From: Lujinxingia vulgaris
Lineage (GTDB): Bacteria; Myxococcota_A; Bradymonadia; Bradymonadales; Bradymonadaceae
NCBI RefSeq assembly: GCF_007997015.1
Contig: NZ_VOSM01000002.1
Coordinates: 248,001 to 312,000 of the forward strand
Direction of reading: 5' to 3'
DNA length: 64,000 nucleotides
Below are positions 36,340 through 46,000 of this stretch, one piece after another. The translations under genes and the position numbers were made by a program. Below the pieces are notes generated by a model. That model was not told the origin of the DNA and searched no databases. It was given only the letters and a program-made list of their open reading frames with translations. Within the stretch, counting starts at the first letter, position 1. The number at the start of each line of letters is the position of its first letter.

Positions 36340-39054
36340 TCAAGCGTCCCGCAGGCGGGCGATGAGCGTGTGCAGGGTGTTGAGCGCCTCGATCGGGGTG
36401 AGGGCGTCGGGGTTGAGCTCGGCCAGGTGCTCGAGCACCTCGCGCTCTTCGGGGGCCATCGCGGGGGTGGCGGCGGCAAAGAGGGTGAGCTGGTTGGGGT
36501 TGTGGCGGCGCGTGGGCTCGACAGGGGCGCCCGGGGTGCGTCCGGGGGTGGGAAGGCCCATCTCGTCGAACTGGCCCGCCTCAAGGTTCTCAAGCACGCG
36601 GGTGGCGCGCTCGACGACCGCCGGGGGCAGGCCCGCCAGGCGGCCGACCTGCACGCCGTAGGAGCGGTTGGCCTGCCCTTCGACGAGTTTGCGCAAAAAG
36701 ATGATGTCTTCCTGCCACTCCTTGACGGCGACGCTTAAGTTGATGACGCCGTCGAGGGTGCGCGTGAGCTCGGTGAGCTCGTGGTAATGGGTGGCGAACA
36801 TGGTGCGCGCGCCGATGACGTCATGCAGGTGCTCGGCCACCGCCCAGGCGATCGAGAGGCCGTCGAAGGTGGCGGTGCCGCGGCCGATCTCGTCGAGGAT
36901 GATCAGCGAGCGATCGGTGGCGTTGTTGAGGATGTGCGCCGTCTCGGTCATCTCGACCATGAAGGTGGATTGACCGCGCGCCAGGTTGTCGCTGGCGCCG
37001 ACGCGGCTAAAGAGCTTGTCGACCACGCCGATCTGCGCGCTTTTTGCGGGCACAAAACTGCCCATCTGAGCAAGCAGGGTGATCAGCGCCACCTGGCGGA
37101 TGATGGTGGATTTACCGGCCATGTTGGGGCCGGTGATGATGAGCAGGCGGCCCGCGGCGCTGTCGATGGTCACCGAGTTGGGGACAAAGCGCTCGCCAGC
37201 AGCCAGCGTGGTTTCGACGACGGGGTGGCGGCCGTCTTCGATCTTGAGCAGCGTGCCCTCATCGAGGGTGGGGCGCACGTAATCGCGGCGTTGGGCGAGC
37301 TCGGCGAGGCCGCTGAGGACGTCGAGATCGGCCAGGCCATCGGCGCTGTGCAAGAGGCGCCCCAGGTGTTCGCCGACCTCGCGACGAAGCTGCTCAAAGA
37401 GCTGGTATTCAAGCGATTTGCGGCGCTCGTCGGCGCCCAGGATGCGCTCCTCCTGCTCTTTGAGCTCGGGCACAAAATAGCGCTCGGCGTTGGCGAGCGT
37501 CTGCTTGCGGATGTAGCGATCGGGCACCAGGTCGAGGTTCGCGCGGGTGACCTCGATGTAATAGCCAAAGACCTTGTTGAACTTGACCTTGAGGCTGGAG
37601 ATGCCGCTGCGCTCGCGCTCCTCGCGCTCAAAGCGCAGCATCCAGTCTTTGCCGTTGTGGGAGAGGTCGAGGAGCTCGTCGAGCTCCGGGTGGTAGCCCA
37701 TCTTAAAGAGGCCGCCCTCGGTGAGTTGGGTGGGGGGCCCGTCGACGAGCGCGCGTTCGATATGCGCGCAGAGCTCGGCGCAGGGGTCGAGGCCATCGGC
37801 CAGGCGCTGGAGCAGGGCGGGGGCTTCGGCGGGGATGAGCGCGGTGATGCCGGGGATCAGCGCGAGCGTGCCCTGGAGGCTCTTTAAGTCGCGGGCATTG
37901 GCCGTGCCGGCGCTGACCCGGCCGCAGAGGCGCTCAATATCGTAGACCTCGTCGAGGGCCTGGCGAAGATCGGCGCGCAGGGCGGGATTTCGCACCAGGA
38001 ACTCGACGGCGTCGAGGCGGTCGGAGATGCGGGCGGGATCGACGAGCGGGTAGTTGAGCCAGTGGCGCAGGCGTCGCCCACCCATCGCCGTCATGGTGCG
38101 GTCGATGATGCTCAGGAGGCTTCCCGAGCGTTTGCCGCCCATCAGCGTCTGGGTCAGCTCGAGGTTGGCCTTGGTGGACTCGTCGATCACCAGAAAAGAC
38201 TGGGCGCGGTAGGGGCTCAAACGCTGGATCACCGAGCTGACCCCGCGCTGGGTGTCGATCAGGTAGTTGAGCAGCGCGCTGATGGCGCCCTCGATCAGGG
38301 TGGGGGTCATGAAGCCAAAGTCGCGGGCGGTTTTAAAGAAGCCCTCGACCTGCTCGGCGCTCAGAAAGTAGCCGTCGGTGCTCAGGTCGTCGGCCAGGCG
38401 CACGCCGTCGCCCTGGCGGGCGCGCAGGGCGTCGGGCTCAAAATACTCCGGGTCGCGGGGGCGCATAAAGACTTTGCCCAGGCGCTCGGCGTGGGGCTCC
38501 AAAAGCGCAAGGCCCGCCTCGCTGAGCAAGAGCTCTTTGGCCTCGGCGCGATCGAGCTCCGAGAGCAGCTCGCCCAACCCCTTGAGCTCGGTGGCCCGAA
38601 AGTCCCCGGTGGTCACGTCGAGGTAGGCCAGTCCCACCACCGAGTCGGCTGTGGGTTGGTCGGGAAAATAGGCCGCCGCCAGGTAATTGGGGGCGCGGGC
38701 ATCCAGGTTCTCGGTGTCGTGCTGGACCCCGGGGGTGACCACGCGCACCACGTCGCGTTTGACGATGCCGTCGGCGTCTTTCGGATCCTGGATCTGCTCG
38801 CAGATCGCTACCGAAAACCCCTTTTCGATGAGCTGCGTGATATAGGTCTGCGAGGAGTGATAGGGCATGCCCGCCATGGGCACGGCGTCTTCGCCCTTGG
38901 TGCGCGCGGTCAGCGTCAGGCCCACCTCGCGCGAGACGACCTGGGCGTCTTCGAAAAACATCTCGTAAAAGTCGCCCAGCCTGAAAAACAGGATCGCGTC
39001 GGGGTAGCGGGCTTTGACGTCGAGATATTGTTGCAGCATCGGCGTCAGCTTCAT
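36340..39054 (-). CDS. mutS: DNA mismatch repair protein MutS
   Basis: 904 residues. The mismatch-sensing motif (FYEMF) lies in domain I, and the ATPase domain has Walker A GPNMAGKST, DEIGRGTATFDG and THYHELTEL. Spacing and length are normal for MutS1. No mutL is nearby. The upstream side is the G-rich tandem-repeat region. Confidence 0.98.
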   Translation of the reverse strand: MKLTPMLQQYLDVKARYPDAILFFRLGDFYEMFFEDAQVVSREVGLTLTARTKGEDAVPMAGMPYHSSQTYITQLIEKGFSVAICEQIQDPKDADGIVKRDVVRVVTPGVQHDTENLDARAPNYLAAAYFPDQPTADSVVGLAYLDVTTGDFRATELKGLGELLSELDRAEAKELLLSEAGLALLEPHAERLGKVFMRPRDPEYFEPDALRARQGDGVRLADDLSTDGYFLSAEQVEGFFKTARDFGFMTPTLIEGAISALLNYLIDTQRGVSSVIQRLSPYRAQSFLVIDESTKANLELTQTLMGGKRSGSLLSIIDRTMTAMGGRRLRHWLNYPLVDPARISDRLDAVEFLVRNPALRADLRQALDEVYDIERLCGRVSAGTANARDLKSLQGTLALIPGITALIPAEAPALLQRLADGLDPCAELCAHIERALVDGPPTQLTEGGLFKMGYHPELDELLDLSHNGKDWMLRFEREERERSGISSLKVKFNKVFGYYIEVTRANLDLVPDRYIRKQTLANAERYFVPELKEQEERILGADERRKSLEYQLFEQLRREVGEHLGRLLHSADGLADLDVLSGLAELAQRRDYVRPTLDEGTLLKIEDGRHPVVETTLAAGERFVPNSVTIDSAAGRLLIITGPNMAGKSTIIRQVALITLLAQMGSFVPAKSAQIGVVDKLFSRVGASDNLARGQSTFMVEMTETAHILNNATDRSLIILDEIGRGTATFDGLSIAWAVAEHLHDVIGARTMFATHYHELTELTRTLDGVINLSVAVKEWQEDIIFLRKLVEGQANRSYGVQVGRLAGLPPAVVERATRVLENLEAGQFDEMGLPTPGRTPGAPVEPTRRHNPNQLTLFAAATPAMAPEEREVLEHLAELNPDALTPIEALNTLHTLIARLRDA

Positions 39055-39103
39055 CGAATCACTCTATTCAGGGGTCACTCTCGGGGGGCTCGAAGGGCGC
39101 GGC

Positions 39104-39133
39104 ACCATAGCAAGGGCGTCGCAAAAGTCACAA
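39104..39133 (-). promoter_or_regulatory. Candidate promoter of mutS
   Basis: Minus-strand TTGTGA (39128-39133) and TATGGT (39104-39109) are 18 bases apart, about 50 bases before the start codon. Each hexamer matches four of six consensus positions. Confidence 0.4.
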
Positions 39134-39160
39134 CCCGGGCGAGGGAGGATCGCAGGGGTG

Positions 39161-39391
39161 GATTCGTGTGGGCCGTTTTGGGTTCGCGTTTTGTGGTTGG
39201 GTGGTTGTGGGGCGTTGGGGTGCGCGATGTTGGGAGATTTGTGGTCAGGTGGTTGTGGGGCGTTGGGGTGCGCGATGTTGGGGGATTCGTGTGGGCCGTT
39301 TTGGGTTCGCGTTTTGTGGTTGGGTGGTTGTGGGGCGTTGGGGTGAGCGATGTTGGGAGATTTGTCGTCAGGTGGTTGTGGGGCGTTGGGG
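39161..39391. repeat. Two tandem copies of a 123-bp G-rich repeat
   Basis: Copy 1 is 39161-39283. Copy 2 is 39284 to about 39391, shorter at its end, with two visible substitutions over the shared part. Each copy holds two related 35-bp blocks 48 bases apart, rich in GTGGTTGTGGGGCGTTGGGG. The plus strand is strongly G- and T-biased. It lies in the non-coding gap between mutS and an IPT/TIG lipoprotein gene. Confidence 0.9.
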
Positions 39392-39482
39392 GGGGGCGGA
39401 TGGGTCGAAATCCACTAAAAGCCGGGGCGAAGGCATCGTCGATGCGCCCGGATCGCGTTCTGGCAGACGCAAAGGGATGGGC

Positions 39483-39654
39483 TGTTGCAAAATGCCACGG
39501 TGGGGGTGGGGTGATTTTGATGCCATGTTGCAAAATGCCACGGTGGGGGTGGGGTGATTTTGATGCCATGTTGCAAAATACCACGGTGGGGGTGGGGTGA
39601 TTTCGATGCCATGTTGCAAAATGCCACGGTGGGGGTGGGGTGGTTTTGATGCAC
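39483..39654. repeat. Four tandem copies of a 43-bp repeat
   Basis: Units begin at 39483, 39526, 39569 and 39612 and are contiguous, with no spacers. Each contains TTGCAAAATGCCACGG followed by GTGGGGGTGGGGTG. Single-base changes mark the third and fourth units. The period is not a multiple of three, and the units sit between genes, so coding is unlikely. The G-tracts could form a quadruplex on the plus strand. The wider 39055-39827 gap holds these two repeat arrays, the mutS promoter and a terminator, but no supported gene. Confidence 0.92.
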
Positions 39655-39726
39655 TGTGCCAGATTGTCGCGTTTTAGGAGAATCGGGGGGATGGGCGCTC
39701 GGACCGGAGCTGGCGAGTCGCGAACA

Positions 39727-39766
39727 TAAAAGAGGCCGCCCGACTCCAGGAGAGGAGGGGGCGGCC
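39727..39766 (-). terminator. Rho-independent terminator of the first IPT/TIG lipoprotein gene
   Basis: An 8-bp stem GGCCGCCC (39734-39741 with 39759-39766) is followed on the minus strand by TCTTTTATG. It lies about 60 bases past the stop codon of the minus-strand gene. Confidence 0.7.
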
Positions 39767-39827
39767 CGGTGAGGGTGTGGTCTTGTGGGCAGGTGCCATC
39801 GTCACGACGACCCATATGTGAAAAAAA

Positions 39828-42800
39828 TTACTCGTCGCTCAGCCGGAGCTCCCAGGTGTTGACCGAGAAGGCCGCCCAGCGGTCGCTGCTGAAGTCGGCG
39901 TAGCTGAAACGATCGAAATCAAAATCATCGATGCGCAGGCCGTAGGCGACCACGTAGAGGGTGCCGGGCTGGTAGGGATCGGGGCGCTCGTCGGCGGGCA
40001 GATCGGAGAAGTCGGGGAGCTCGGGGAGCTGCACGACGCGCTCGTGTCCGGGGATGACGAAGGTCCACACGGGCAGGCCCTGTGCGTTGCGGGCGATGAT
40101 GTAGAAAAGATCGGGCTCGGCCACGCCGTCGAGGCCCAGGCGCAGCTTGCCGTCGGTGACGAGGCCGCCGGAGGCCGGTGAGACCGGGCGGGGGATGGCG
40201 ACCAGGGGAGGAGAGGTGGTGCTGGTGGCCGAGGGGGAGATGTTTTCGAGCGCGACCTGGGAGTAGGGCACCCCGCCGGAGCGGTAGGAGCCGGTGAGCA
40301 CGGCGTAGCTGATGCCCTCCAACACACCCTCGGCCGCCGGGAAGCCTTCCAGGCGGATGAGGCTCTCAAGGGTGGTGCGGTCGCCCGGGAGACGCACAAA
40401 ACCCTCGTAACCAAGGTCCAGGTAGCCGATGGCGCGGTTGGTGTTGGGGCCATCTGGCGAGTAGATGGGGTCGACGAGCTGCACCGCAAGCTCGCGGTTA
40501 AGGGGGATGTCGCACTCCAGGTCGATCTCGAGCTGCTGGCCGTCGGCGACGAAGAGGTAGCGCTCAATGCCCATGAAGAGGGGGGTGAAGGTCTCGGTCG
40601 CCTGATCGAAGTGGCCGCAGACGGCTACCAGCGCCATATCGCCGGTGCGGGTGGTGATCTGGAAGCGTCCCTCACCGCCGCCGATCGAGCTGAGCAGGCC
40701 GGGGTTGATGGTGGGGCCGGTCATTGAGGTCTGGGTGGTGCGCACGCGGGTGAGGTTGACGTTAAGCGAGCTGTCGATGTCGCTGTCTTTGCCGGTGACG
40801 CGCACCTCCCCGCTGATGATGCCGATCGGCGGGTAGTAGCCCCCGCCGCCTTCGCCCTCGGCGGGCTCGATGGGGCTTAAGATGAGCGTGATGTTCTCGG
40901 CGTCGACCTGGTGGGTGGTGACGGTGGAGAAGGTCGGGGCGGTGGCCGTGATGACCTGGGGGCCGAGCACGTCGGGGCCCGAGAGGGTGAGCTGGCCAAA
41001 GCCGTTGGTGCGGCCCTGGTAAGGCGTCTCGGCGCGGGTGGAGAGCATCACGAAGGCGTCGGCGATGGGCTGGCCGTCGAGGGTTAAGATGGTGATGTTG
41101 ACCGCGCCGTCGATGGGCGCGCCGCTGGCGCCGCCGAAGGTGCTCAAGGGGTTGAAGTAGGTGTAGGGGTAAGGCGCCTCGACCGGCTGGCCCTCGACGC
41201 GAAGATCGAGCTCCTGCGGCCCGGCGGTGTTCGCCGGGGTGCGGAAGGTCAGGGTGTTGGGGCCGGCGCGCTCGAGCTCCTCGACGGGGCGACCGCCCAG
41301 GGTCAGTTCGACATCCCCCTCAAAGCCCTGGCCCTGCAGGGTGACGAAGGTGTTGCCGGCGATGGCGCCGCGGGTCGGGTAAAAGGACCAGATCTGGGGC
41401 TCGCCAATAAATCGGTAAGCGTCGGGGAGGGTGGAGGTGCGCTGGCCCTGGCGCACGCGCACATCGACCACCGAGGGCGCTGCGGCCGGGGTGGTGACTT
41501 CCAGGGTGGAGCTGTCGATGAGGGTGAAGGCCGCGGCCACGCCGCCAAAGTCGACCGACGTGACCTGCTCGAGGCCTTCGCCCCGAAGTTCCACCACCTC
41601 GCCACCTTCGGCGCTGCCCTCGGGCGGGGTGATGCTCTCAAGGCTGAGCGTGGGGAGGTAGTCAAAGGCGTCGGGCAGAGTGTCGATGAGCGTTCCGCCC
41701 TGATGGAGCGTCACGTCGACCGGGCCCGGGGTGCCGGGGGGCGTCTGCACCAGCGCGTGGGTGGGGCCGGCGGTCAGGATCGTTGCGGGCTGGCCGCCAA
41801 AGCGCAGCTCGGCACCGGGGGCGTCGAGCCCGCGGGCCGCCATGCTCACAAGGGTGCCGCCGGCGGCGTCGCCGCGCGCCGGGGAGAGGCCGAGCAGCGA
41901 GGGGGCTGTGCCGTCGTCATAATAATAAGCGTCGGCCAGAAAGTCGGCGCTGTGTTCGCTGAGGATCTGAATGTCTGCCGGACCGGCAGCGCTGGCCGCC
42001 GGGGTGCGCACCTGCACGGAGCCGCCGCTGACGTTGATGGACTCGATGGTGGCCGGGCGGCCGTCGAAGCTCACCTCGGTGTCGTCGGTGAGCCCGTCGG
42101 CGGTGATCGTGACCAGCTGGCCACCGGCGGTGGGGCCACTGGCCGGTGAGACCGAGGTGATCGCGAGCTCTTCGAAGTAGGTCAGCGCGTCGTCAAAGCT
42201 CGCCCGGGTGTCCGGGCCGATGAGCTCGACGCTGGCAGCACCGGGGGGGTGGGGCGGGGCGATAAAGCGCAGAAGTTCATCGGAGATCACCGTGACGCGG
42301 GGGGAGGAGCGCTGGCCGACGTTGATCGCGAGCTCGGAGGTGAAGCCCCGGCCGCGGGCGGTGATCTCGATGCCGCCGGTGCTCGGCAGCACGCTGGGGC
42401 TGAAGCTCTCCACCTGCAGGGGGTCGGCGTAGGTGAAGCCGTTGATGAGCTCGACGGAGTCGCCCTCCAGGTTGAAGGCGCGCACGGTCACCGGGCCCGT
42501 CGAGGAGGCCGGTGGCGTGGAGGCCACGAGCTGGCCGCCTTCAAAGCGGGTCTCCAGAGGTTCGTCGTCAAAAAAGATCTGGGTTTCCGGGTTGAGTCCG
42601 CTCCCTTCAAAGCGCACCGGGGTGTTGCCGGCGGTGGGGCCGCGGGCGGGGACCACCGCGTTGAGCGCGAGCTCGTCGTCGAAGTCGAAGTCGCCTGTGT
42701 CTTCGGGCGGAGGCCTGCGGCCGCTGTCGTCCTCGGCGTCGGCCGAGTCGGTGTCGTCGATGGGGTCGGCATCGCCGGCGTCGCGGTCGGTGTCGGGCTG

Positions 42801-42956
42801 AAAGGTGTCGGTCGGGTCGTCGATGGGATCGGGGTCGACTTCAACGCCGCAGGCCGAGGCCCAGACCATCACGCTCAGAAGGATGCTCAGGAGCATCAGC
42901 GGTCGCCGCGCGCGGGGGCGGCGAGTGGAGGCATGAGGTTGGGGGGATGTCAGCAC
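39828..42956 (-). CDS. Large IPT/TIG-repeat surface lipoprotein (copy 1)
   Basis: 1042 residues from GTG 42956, chosen because AAGGAG lies 7 bases upstream. A basic n-region and hydrophobic stretch lead to the lipobox ASAC, then an Asp/Pro/Thr-rich tether of about 60 residues. Six IPT/TIG beta-sandwiches follow (about 90-600), each with a P-x-x-G-P/S-x-x-G-G start and a GxGF/GxGL core. A carboxypeptidase-regulatory-like beta domain (about 605-690) and a C-terminal region of about 350 residues complete it. No enzyme motif is visible. A role in adhesion or surface binding is inference. It is a full-length paralogue of the next gene. Confidence 0.88.
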   Translation of the reverse strand: MLTSPQPHASTRRPRARRPLMLLSILLSVMVWASACGVEVDPDPIDDPTDTFQPDTDRDAGDADPIDDTDSADAEDDSGRRPPPEDTGDFDFDDELALNAVVPARGPTAGNTPVRFEGSGLNPETQIFFDDEPLETRFEGGQLVASTPPASSTGPVTVRAFNLEGDSVELINGFTYADPLQVESFSPSVLPSTGGIEITARGRGFTSELAINVGQRSSPRVTVISDELLRFIAPPHPPGAASVELIGPDTRASFDDALTYFEELAITSVSPASGPTAGGQLVTITADGLTDDTEVSFDGRPATIESINVSGGSVQVRTPAASAAGPADIQILSEHSADFLADAYYYDDGTAPSLLGLSPARGDAAGGTLVSMAARGLDAPGAELRFGGQPATILTAGPTHALVQTPPGTPGPVDVTLHQGGTLIDTLPDAFDYLPTLSLESITPPEGSAEGGEVVELRGEGLEQVTSVDFGGVAAAFTLIDSSTLEVTTPAAAPSVVDVRVRQGQRTSTLPDAYRFIGEPQIWSFYPTRGAIAGNTFVTLQGQGFEGDVELTLGGRPVEELERAGPNTLTFRTPANTAGPQELDLRVEGQPVEAPYPYTYFNPLSTFGGASGAPIDGAVNITILTLDGQPIADAFVMLSTRAETPYQGRTNGFGQLTLSGPDVLGPQVITATAPTFSTVTTHQVDAENITLILSPIEPAEGEGGGGYYPPIGIISGEVRVTGKDSDIDSSLNVNLTRVRTTQTSMTGPTINPGLLSSIGGGEGRFQITTRTGDMALVAVCGHFDQATETFTPLFMGIERYLFVADGQQLEIDLECDIPLNRELAVQLVDPIYSPDGPNTNRAIGYLDLGYEGFVRLPGDRTTLESLIRLEGFPAAEGVLEGISYAVLTGSYRSGGVPYSQVALENISPSATSTTSPPLVAIPRPVSPASGGLVTDGKLRLGLDGVAEPDLFYIIARNAQGLPVWTFVIPGHERVVQLPELPDFSDLPADERPDPYQPGTLYVVAYGLRIDDFDFDRFSYADFSSDRWAAFSVNTWELRLSDE

Positions 42957-43041
42957 GGTGACTCCTTGGGGATCGCTCCATGGGGGGGAGGGCCAGGCAG
43001 CTCTGGCCGGCCCTCCCGCGCACTCCGACCAACGTGTGGCG

Positions 43042-43062
43042 GCGCGGAAATTGTTTCCGCGC
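43042..43062 (-). terminator. Hairpin after the second IPT/TIG lipoprotein gene
   Basis: A perfect 9-bp stem (GCGCGGAAA at 43042-43050 and its complement at 43054-43062) with a 3-base loop starts 3 bases past the stop codon. It has no T-run, so it may be a partial terminator or a processing signal between the two paralogues. Confidence 0.5.
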
Positions 43063-43065
43063 GCT

Positions 43066-46000
43066 TTAGAAGGTCATCAGGACTTCATTGACGGCAATGC
43101 CCTGCCAGTCGCCGCTTAAGTCGGAGTAGGCGAAGTTATCGGCGCTCACACCTTCCTTTTTGATGCCGTAGACCACCAGGAAGTAGGTGCCGCCGGGGTA
43201 GGGCACCGGGCGCTCTTCGGGGGGCAGGTGCGAGAAGTCCGGGAAGTCGGGGAAGCGCAGCCCGGTGGCGTCGCCGGCGACAAAAGCCTCCCAGACGACC
43301 GCGCCCTGGAAGTCTTCGAGGAAGACGTAATGCAAATCGGGCGGGGTGCTGCCGATGGGCTCCCACTGCACCAGCCCGTTGGTGGGGCGGCCGCCCTGGG
43401 TGGGGGTGATGAAGTCGACCGGCGCGGGCAACGCGTCGAGGTCGTGGGTGCGGTCGAGCTCGGTGAGGTCGTAGGCGTAGGTCTCCACGAGAGGCAGCCG
43501 CCCGTTATTATCGATGCGCGCCGTCAGGCTGTACGACGCGTCTTCCAGCTCGCCACGCAGATGCGCGATGCGGTCGGCCTCAATGAGGTCGCCGGTGGAG
43601 CTGTAGGTGCGCATGGGGCCAAACACCCCGTCGAAGCCCAGGTCCAGGTAGAGGTTGACCCGGTGGGTCGAGGGGCCCGGCTCAAGCACCGGCGGGGCGA
43701 TGAACTTAAAATGGGTCGAGGCGCTGAGCGGGATTGTGAGGTCGATGTCCACCTCGTAGCTCTGGCTGTCGGCGGCGAAGAGGTAGCGGGCAAGGCCCAT
43801 GCGCAGGGGGCGGAACTCCTGGGTGCGCGTGTTGTAGAGCCCGCCCAGCGCCACCAGCGCCAGGTCGCCGACGCGGGTGAAGATCTCGTACTCGCCCTCC
43901 TCAAAGACCACGTTGTTGGAGCCCTGGTTGGGGATTTGCGCCAGCATGGAGGGGCGCGTGGAGAAGACCTGGGCCATGAGGATCTCGTCGGGGTCGGGGA
44001 TGCCGACCTTGTCGAGGCCCAGCACCTCACCGCGGAAGGTGGCGATGGGCGGCCCGGGCGGGAAGCTGCCTTCGCCATCGGCGGCGGGCGGGTGCAGAAA
44101 GAGGGTGATGTTTTCGGCGTCGACGCGCTGGGCGGTGGCCGCCGAGTGCTCGGGGGCGGTGGCGGTGACGGTCTGCTCCCCGTAGACGTCGGGGCCGGAG
44201 AGGGTGACCATGCCGGCGGCGTTGGTGGAGCCGGTATAAGGGGTGTTGGCGTTGGTGGAGAGCATCACAAAGGCGCCCTCGACCGGGCGGCCGTCGTGGG
44301 TAAAGACGGTGACGTTGACCGAGCCGTTGACCGGCGGGCCCCAGGCGCCGCCAAAACGCGCGCCGGGGTTGAAGTAGCTAAAAGGCTCCGGCGCCACGGC
44401 CTCTTGCGCGCCCTGCGTGGCGCGCACCTCAACCTCGCCAGTGCTTCCGGGCGGGGTGCGCAGCGCGAGGGTGTTGGCGTCGATGAGCGCGACGTCGGTG
44501 GCCGGGGCGCCGCCGAAGGTGAGCTCGGTCTCGGGGGTAAATCCCTGGCCGCGCACCATCACGTAGGTGTTGCCGGCGACAGCGCCGCGGGTGGGCTCAA
44601 AGCCCCAGAGCTCAAGAGCTTCGGTGAAGGTGAAGGCGTCAGCGAGGGTGGCGCGGGCGTCGGGGCGAATGACCTCGAGCGAGGCCGGGCCGGGAGCGCC
44701 GGGGCCGACAGTGATGGTGAGGGTGGTGTCATCTTCCACGGTGAAGGTCTGGGGAAGATCGCCCAGGCGCACTTCCGTGGTGCCCGTGAACCCTTCGCCG
44801 TTGAGCGTGAGGGGGTAGCCGCCGGCGACGTCACCGCTTGCGGGGGTGAGCGCATCGAGGATGAGCGGGGCGCCGTAGGTAAAGGCGTCGGCAAGGGTGA
44901 GGTCAGGCTGGCCGGAGGCGCTTAAGCCCAGGTCGACGACGCCCGGAGCGCCGGGGGGCGTGAGCACGCGCACCATGTTGGTGCTTTGCTCAACGAGGGT
45001 GGCGGGCTGGCCGCCGAAGGTGATCTCGAGCCCCGCGGCGTCGAGGCCACCGCCGAAGATCAGGACCTCGTCGCCGCCCAGGCTGCTGCCGGATGCGGGG
45101 CGCAGCGCGTCTGCGGAGAAGGTGGTCGTGTCGCTCAGGTAATAGAAGGCGTCGGCCAGAAAAGCGCCGTCGCCCTCAAGCTCCACGCGCACATCGACCG
45201 GGCCCGGGGCGCCGGCGGGGGTGCGCAGCGTGGCGGAGGTGCCATCGGGGGCGACGGCTTCGAGCGTGGCCGGGGCGTTTGCGAAATAGACCACCATCGC
45301 CTCAGAAAAACCCGCGCCTTCGATCGTGACGAGCTCGTCGCCTGCGGATTCGCCGAAGGGCGGGTCCACACGATCGAGGTCAACCGAAGCGACGTAGAGC
45401 AGAGCGTTCGGGGCGGTGAGGGAGGCGTCGGGGTTGGTCAGGCGAAGATCGGCCGGGCCGGCGACCCCCGGCGGCGCGATGACGCGCAGGAGCTCCGAGC
45501 TGATGAAGGTGTGGCGAAGCGCGGTGGTGCCGCCCAGGCTGACGCGGGTCTCGGGGGTGAAGCCGCGGCCCCGCACGCTGACTTCGGCGCCGCCGAAGGT
45601 GGCGATGCGATCGGGTTGCACCGACGTAAAGCTCAGATCTTCAAAGTAGGTAAAGCCGTTGACCAGCGCGTCTTCGCCCAGCACCGGATCAATGACGCGC
45701 AGGGTGGCCGGGCCGACGCCCTCGCCAGGCGGGGTGGTGCCGGTGAGGGTGCCGTCGATCAGATCGACCTCCACGGCGTGAATATCAAAAAAGACGCGCG
45801 TCTCCTCCCCAAAGCCCTCGCCGCGCAGCACAAAGGGCGTACCGCCGGCCAGCGGGCCCCGCGCCGGGGTGACGCTCTCCAGGAGCACTTCGGTGGGCTC
45901 GGGGTCGACGTCTGCATCGGGGGCGGTGTCGGGGAGCCCCGGGTCGGTGTCGTCGGAGACATCCGGTTGCGGGTCGGCGTCGAGGTCGGTGTCCGCGTCG

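Noticed and set aside
39483-39654. CRISPR array
   Set aside because: The repeats are contiguous with no spacers, and no cas gene is in the window.
39075-39815. Minus-strand open frame through both repeat arrays, rich in Pro, Thr and His
   Set aside because: The 43-bp units are read in different frames within it, no ribosome site is present, and the composition follows simply from C-rich repeats.
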